Source: JAABYT01 sp041581935
GTDB lineage: Bacteria; Pseudomonadota; Gammaproteobacteria; HK1
Direction of reading: 5' to 3'
Length of the DNA: 17,695 bases
NCBI GenBank assembly: GCA_041581935.1
Contig: JBFICP010000042.1
Location: 1-17,695 of the forward strand
The notes under the pieces were generated by a model. It was not told where the DNA came from. It did no database searches and worked only from the letters and a program-made list of their open reading frames with translations. Of the stretch, positions 14,968 to 17,695 are shown piece after piece. A program made the translations under genes and the position numbers. Positions within the stretch are counted from its first letter, which is position 1, and every line of letters starts with the position of its first letter.

Positions 14968-16998
14968 GTGACCAACCATCTTGCAAACGAGACCAGCCCC
15001 TATCTATTGCAGCACGTGGACAATCCCGTTGACTGGTATCCGTGGGGCGAGGAGGCGCTCGAGGTAGCGAAAAATGAGAATAAGCCGATTTTATTGAGCA
15101 TCGGTTACGCGGCGTGTCACTGGTGCCACGTGATGGCACATGAATCATTCGAGGACGAAGAAACCGCCAGGTTGATGAACGAGCATTTCGTCAACATCAA
15201 GGTCGATCGCGAGGAGCGTCCCGATCTCGACAGTATCTATATGAATGCCGTCACCGCCATGACGGGACACGGCGGCTGGCCGATGACCGTTTTTCTCACC
15301 GCCGAAGGCCGCCCGTTCTACAGCGGCACCTATTTTCCCAAAGAGCCCCGCTACGGCATGCCGAGCTTCAAGCAGATCCTCACCGGCGTTGCCGATGCGT
15401 GGAAAAACCAGCCGGAAAAGGTGCGCGAAGGCGCCGCGCAGGTGACGCAGCACCTGCAGGAGTCGGGCGTGGTGGACGCCGAGGTGGACGCCCTCGAAGC
15501 GGGCATCCTGTCTGCGGCCGTGGAGGAGCTGAAGAAGCATTTCGACGGCACCTGGGGTGGGTTCGGACAGGCCCCCAAGTTCCCTCAGCCGATGACCATC
15601 GAGTTCCTGCTGCGCGAGAGTGTGCGAAGCGGCAACGCCGAGGCTTTGGCGATGGCGGAGCTCACGCTGTACCGGATGGCTCAGGGCGGTATGTACGATC
15701 AGCTGGGCGGTGGCTTCGCCCGATACTCCGTGGATGCGTACTGGCTCGTTCCCCACTTCGAGAAGATGCTCTATGACAACGCGCAGCTGGCGAGGGTGTA
15801 CGTGCACGCATGGCAGCTGACCGGAAACCCATTCTACCGGCGCGTCGCCGAAGAGACCCTCGATTACGTGAGCCGTGAAATGCGTCACCAGGACGGCGGC
15901 TTTTACAGCAGTCAGGACGCCGACAGCGAAGGCGTGGAAGGGAAATTCTACGTCTGGTCCGCCGACGAGGTGCGCCGGGTTCTGGGTGACGATGCGGATC
16001 TGTTCAAGCAAATGTACGACGTCACGGATCAAGGCAACTGGGAAGGTCACAATATCTTGCGCCTGCTGCTGCAGGCGTCCGAAGTCGCGGCAAAGTCCGG
16101 TGTCGACGAGTCGGAGGTCGAGCGAAAAATCCAGGCAGCGCGCCGCCGGCTCTACGAGGTGCGTTCGAAACGCGTCTGGCCGGGGCTCGACGACAAGATT
16201 CTGACTTCCTGGAACGGACTGATGCTGGCTGCCTTTGCGGACGCTGCGCAAGCCCTCGGTCGCACGGACTACAGGGACATTGCCACTGCCAATGCCGAGT
16301 TTCTGCATGCCACCATGCGCGCGAAAGACGGACGGCTCCTGCGCACCTGGAAGGCGGGCTCACACGCCAAGTACAACGGCTATCTCGAGGACTACGCGTT
16401 TCTTGCCGAGGGGCTGCTCGCGCTCTATCAGACGACGTTCGATTCGCGCTGGTTCTCGTGGGCACGAGAGCTTGCCGAAGCGATGCTTGCGCACTTTCCA
16501 GATGCGGAGAACTTCGGCTTCTTCGATACGCGCGACGATCACGAGCAGCTGATACACCGCCCCAAGGACATTCAGGACAATGCCATTCCCAGCGGCAATT
16601 CGATGGCGGCACAGGTGCTTCTCAAACTCTGCCTGCTGACGGGAGAAGCGAGATACTGGGATACGGCGGAACGCACGACGAAATCCGTCGGCAAGCTCAT
16701 GGCCCGGTACCCGACGGGCTTCGGCGAGTGGTTGAACGCGGCGAGCCTCATCGCGGGAGAAACCCGGGAGATTGCGCTCGTCGGCACCGAGGAGCAGGTG
16801 ACACGGTTGCTCGAAGTCGTTCGCACCGGCTACCGGCCGCTGCAGGTCGTGGCCGCCGGCCAGGAGAGCGACGGTGCAATCGTTCCGCTGCTCGCCAACC
16901 GGCCGCAGCAAGACGGCGCGGGCACCGCGTATGTGTGCCGGCGCTTCGTTTGCGATGCGCCCACCACCGATCCCCAGGCGTTGGCCGAGCAGCTATGA
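14968..16998 (+). CDS. Thioredoxin-domain DUF255 protein, YyaL/SPATA20 family
   Basis: A 676-residue protein of the YyaL/spermatogenesis-associated protein 20 family. The N-terminus opens with the family signature NHLANETSPYLLQH and the thioredoxin-like DUF255 domain (about 1-165). It has a CHWC motif at 50-53 that could be redox-active, followed by DREERPD (80-86) and GHGGWPM. The rest is an (alpha/alpha)6 barrel resembling N-acylglucosamine epimerases and glycosidases, with GGFARYSVD, HFEKMLYDNA and GGFYSSQDADSEG. The biochemical function is unknown. The GTG at 14968 has AGGAG six bases upstream and lands exactly on the conserved N-terminus, so it is preferred over an ATG-like start 18 codons earlier. 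It lies 63 bp downstream of kefB and may be co-transcribed. Confidence 0.92.
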   Translation: MTNHLANETSPYLLQHVDNPVDWYPWGEEALEVAKNENKPILLSIGYAACHWCHVMAHESFEDEETARLMNEHFVNIKVDREERPDLDSIYMNAVTAMTGHGGWPMTVFLTAEGRPFYSGTYFPKEPRYGMPSFKQILTGVADAWKNQPEKVREGAAQVTQHLQESGVVDAEVDALEAGILSAAVEELKKHFDGTWGGFGQAPKFPQPMTIEFLLRESVRSGNAEALAMAELTLYRMAQGGMYDQLGGGFARYSVDAYWLVPHFEKMLYDNAQLARVYVHAWQLTGNPFYRRVAEETLDYVSREMRHQDGGFYSSQDADSEGVEGKFYVWSADEVRRVLGDDADLFKQMYDVTDQGNWEGHNILRLLLQASEVAAKSGVDESEVERKIQAARRRLYEVRSKRVWPGLDDKILTSWNGLMLAAFADAAQALGRTDYRDIATANAEFLHATMRAKDGRLLRTWKAGSHAKYNGYLEDYAFLAEGLLALYQTTFDSRWFSWARELAEAMLAHFPDAENFGFFDTRDDHEQLIHRPKDIQDNAIPSGNSMAAQVLLKLCLLTGEARYWDTAERTTKSVGKLMARYPTGFGEWLNAASLIAGETREIALVGTEEQVTRLLEVVRTGYRPLQVVAAGQESDGAIVPLLANRPQQDGAGTAYVCRRFVCDAPTTDPQALAEQL

Positions 16999-17006
16999 CG
17001 TGAGAT

Positions 17007-17090
17007 GCTGAGTTTGGCGACGCTCAGCGCAATCGACGGTTATTAGTCAAATTAACGTTGAGTTCGGCCGAGCGCAGCGAAGCTCAGCGT
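17007..17090. repeat. Two related stem-loops between yyaL and cbpM
   Basis: The 113-bp gap between these convergent genes holds two similar inverted repeats. In the first, GCTGAG (17007-17012) pairs with CTCAGC (17023-17028). In the second, ACGTTGAG (17055-17062) pairs with CTCAGCGT (17083-17090) with one G-T pair, and inner TTCG pairs with CGAA. Both begin G(C/T)TGAGTT(T/C)GGC and end GCTCAGCG, so they look like two copies of one element with different loops. They could act as bidirectional terminators or be REP-like dispersed repeats. Neither has a T-run. Confidence 0.5.
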
Positions 17091-17111
17091 GCCGCCCGGT
17101 AGTACGAGCAA

Positions 17112-17438
17112 TCAGCTGCGATATTCGGGGTCGACGGACTTCAGTCGCTCGCGCAGTTGCTCAATGCGCTCGAGAAGCTCGAGGGCGAGCGCCGCGCCGG
17201 CGAGGTTCACGTGCAGGTCGCGCTGGATGCGCACCACGGTGCGAACACGAACGACACTGCTGCGGGAAAATCGCCATCGGCTTTCTTCGCCGCCGATGGG
17301 GGCCACAATGCCTTCCAAGACCATCGCCTCGACGGCTTCCGCGTGCACCGCGCATGCCTCGCAGAGCTCCGCCAGTGTGACGTCGCTCTCTTCCTCGACG
17401 ACTTTTCCCGACACGACTTCGCCATTCGATTCAGTCAT
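17112..17438 (-). CDS. cbpM: CbpM, modulator of the DnaJ-like co-chaperone CbpA
   Basis: A 108-residue protein; E. coli CbpM has about 101. After an acidic 18-residue N-terminus, the MerR-like segment TLAELCEACAVHAEAVEAMV is followed by RWRFSRSSVVRVRTVVRIQRDLHVNLAGAALAL and a C-terminal coiled-coil-like helix (LELLERIEQLRERL). The WRF and QRDL-x-VNLAG-x-ALAL blocks are characteristic of the CbpM family. In E. coli CbpM binds the J domain of CbpA and blocks its co-chaperone and DNA-binding activity. The gene starts 5 bp after the cbpA stop, with a GGGGG-type ribosome site inside the end of cbpA, so the two are translated from one transcript. This is the usual cbpA-cbpM order. Confidence 0.88.
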   Translation of the reverse strand: MTESNGEVVSGKVVEEESDVTLAELCEACAVHAEAVEAMVLEGIVAPIGGEESRWRFSRSSVVRVRTVVRIQRDLHVNLAGAALALELLERIEQLRERLKSVDPEYRS

Positions 17439-17443
17439 GACTG

Positions 17444-17695
17444 TCAGACCCCCATGCCGGCCCGCGGGTTGAACTTCGTCTGCTCTTCCATCTTCTCGTA
17501 CAACTCGCGAGACGCGTCGTTGACCGGCGGCAGCACGATCTTCAGCACGACGATCATGTCCCCGGGTTTCTTACCGGGAATTCCCCGGCCCTTCAAACGC
17601 AGCCTGGCTCCCTGATTGGAATTTGGAGGTATGCGAAGGTCGACACGTCCGGACGGTGTCGGCACTTTGACTGTAGCGCCGAGCGCGGCTTCCCA
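17444..17695 (-). CDS. cbpA: CbpA, DnaJ-like co-chaperone, C-terminal fragment (cut by window edge)
   Basis: The last 83 codons of a DnaJ-family protein; the J domain and first substrate-binding domain lie beyond the right edge. The visible part is the C-terminal peptide-binding domain of DnaJ/CbpA: WEAALGATVKVPTPSG, then LRIPPNSNQGARLRLKGRG, then PGDMIVVLKIVLP, ending in a charged helix (ASRELYEKMEEQ). These are standard landmarks of type II J-proteins, and cbpM immediately downstream favours CbpA over DnaJ. It acts in the cytosol with DnaK. The frame is open to the window end. Confidence 0.9.
   Translation of the reverse strand, partial: WEAALGATVKVPTPSGRVDLRIPPNSNQGARLRLKGRGIPGKKPGDMIVVLKIVLPPVNDASRELYEKMEEQTKFNPRAGMGV

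Noticed and set aside
15145..16308. A 387-codon open frame on the minus strand, opposite yyaL
   Set aside because: It is antisense to the conserved DUF255/YyaL gene, has no recognisable domain and no ribosome site that I can see.
16999..17111. A possible small RNA or tRNA in the yyaL/cbpM gap
   Set aside because: The hairpins do not fit a cloverleaf, and there is no T-loop or acceptor pairing. They are better described as a repeated stem-loop.
1..17695. Defence systems, CRISPR arrays, mobile elements or prophage
   Set aside because: I found no spaced repeats of CRISPR type, no transposase, integrase, toxin-antitoxin or nuclease-like gene, and no shift in coding style that would suggest an island.

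Overview
This looks like ordinary chromosomal DNA of a GC-rich proteobacterium (Pseudomonadota). The support is KefB-type K+/H+ antiporter, CsrA, CbpA/CbpM and YfdX-family genes, GTG starts beside ATG, dense coding on both strands, and two genes of the hopanoid pathway (hpnA, hpnN). A gammaproteobacterium fits best, but the sequence alone does not fix the lineage. I see no rRNA, tRNA, CRISPR array, prophage, transposase or integrase, and no stretch over 300 bases without a gene.

Layout. Bases 1-5196 hold five genes on the minus strand. In transcription order they are hpnA (NAD-dependent epimerase), a secreted alpha/beta hydrolase of the tripeptidyl-aminopeptidase type, a 14-helix DHA2 efflux transporter, a short-chain dehydrogenase 19 bp behind it, and the first 13 codons of an FAD-dependent oxidoreductase cut by the window edge. 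The last three look like one operon. Its leader (2396-2493) is unusually rich in inverted repeats. Bases 5432-8116 hold hpnN, divergent from hpnA across about 235 bp. HpnN converges on a small DUF3185 membrane protein (8121-8327). An M24 metallopeptidase-like hydrolase (8448-9638) runs rightward and converges on csrA. CsrA follows a membrane-anchored YfdX-family gene on the same strand (10768 to 9704). A FOXRED1-like FAD oxidoreductase (10951-12129, minus) is divergent from a class I glutamine amidotransferase (12319-13029, plus). Then come kefB and a thioredoxin-fold DUF255/YyaL protein in the same direction. At the right edge cbpM and the 3' end of cbpA lie on the minus strand.

How the genes fit together. 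hpnA and hpnN point to hopanoid production and export to the outer membrane, although no squalene-hopene cyclase or other hpn gene is in view. Several other genes concern envelope or stress physiology: DHA2 efflux pump, KefB (K+ efflux under electrophile stress), YyaL (CxxC thioredoxin fold), CbpA/CbpM (DnaJ-like co-chaperone and its modulator), YfdX and CsrA. Apart from CsrA, CbpM and the pairs named above, there is little sign of one integrated pathway.

I did not find a clear new system. The observations most worth checking are non-coding: a 9-2-9 palindrome plus stacked hairpins before the efflux operon, 10-11 bp phased direct repeats upstream of yfdX-csrA, and two related stem-loops between yyaL and cbpM. 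Among the proteins, the CsrA with a 33-residue charged tail linked to YfdX, and the FOXRED1-like flavoprotein, are the most notable. All start choices and functions are from reading the sequence; no database search was possible.
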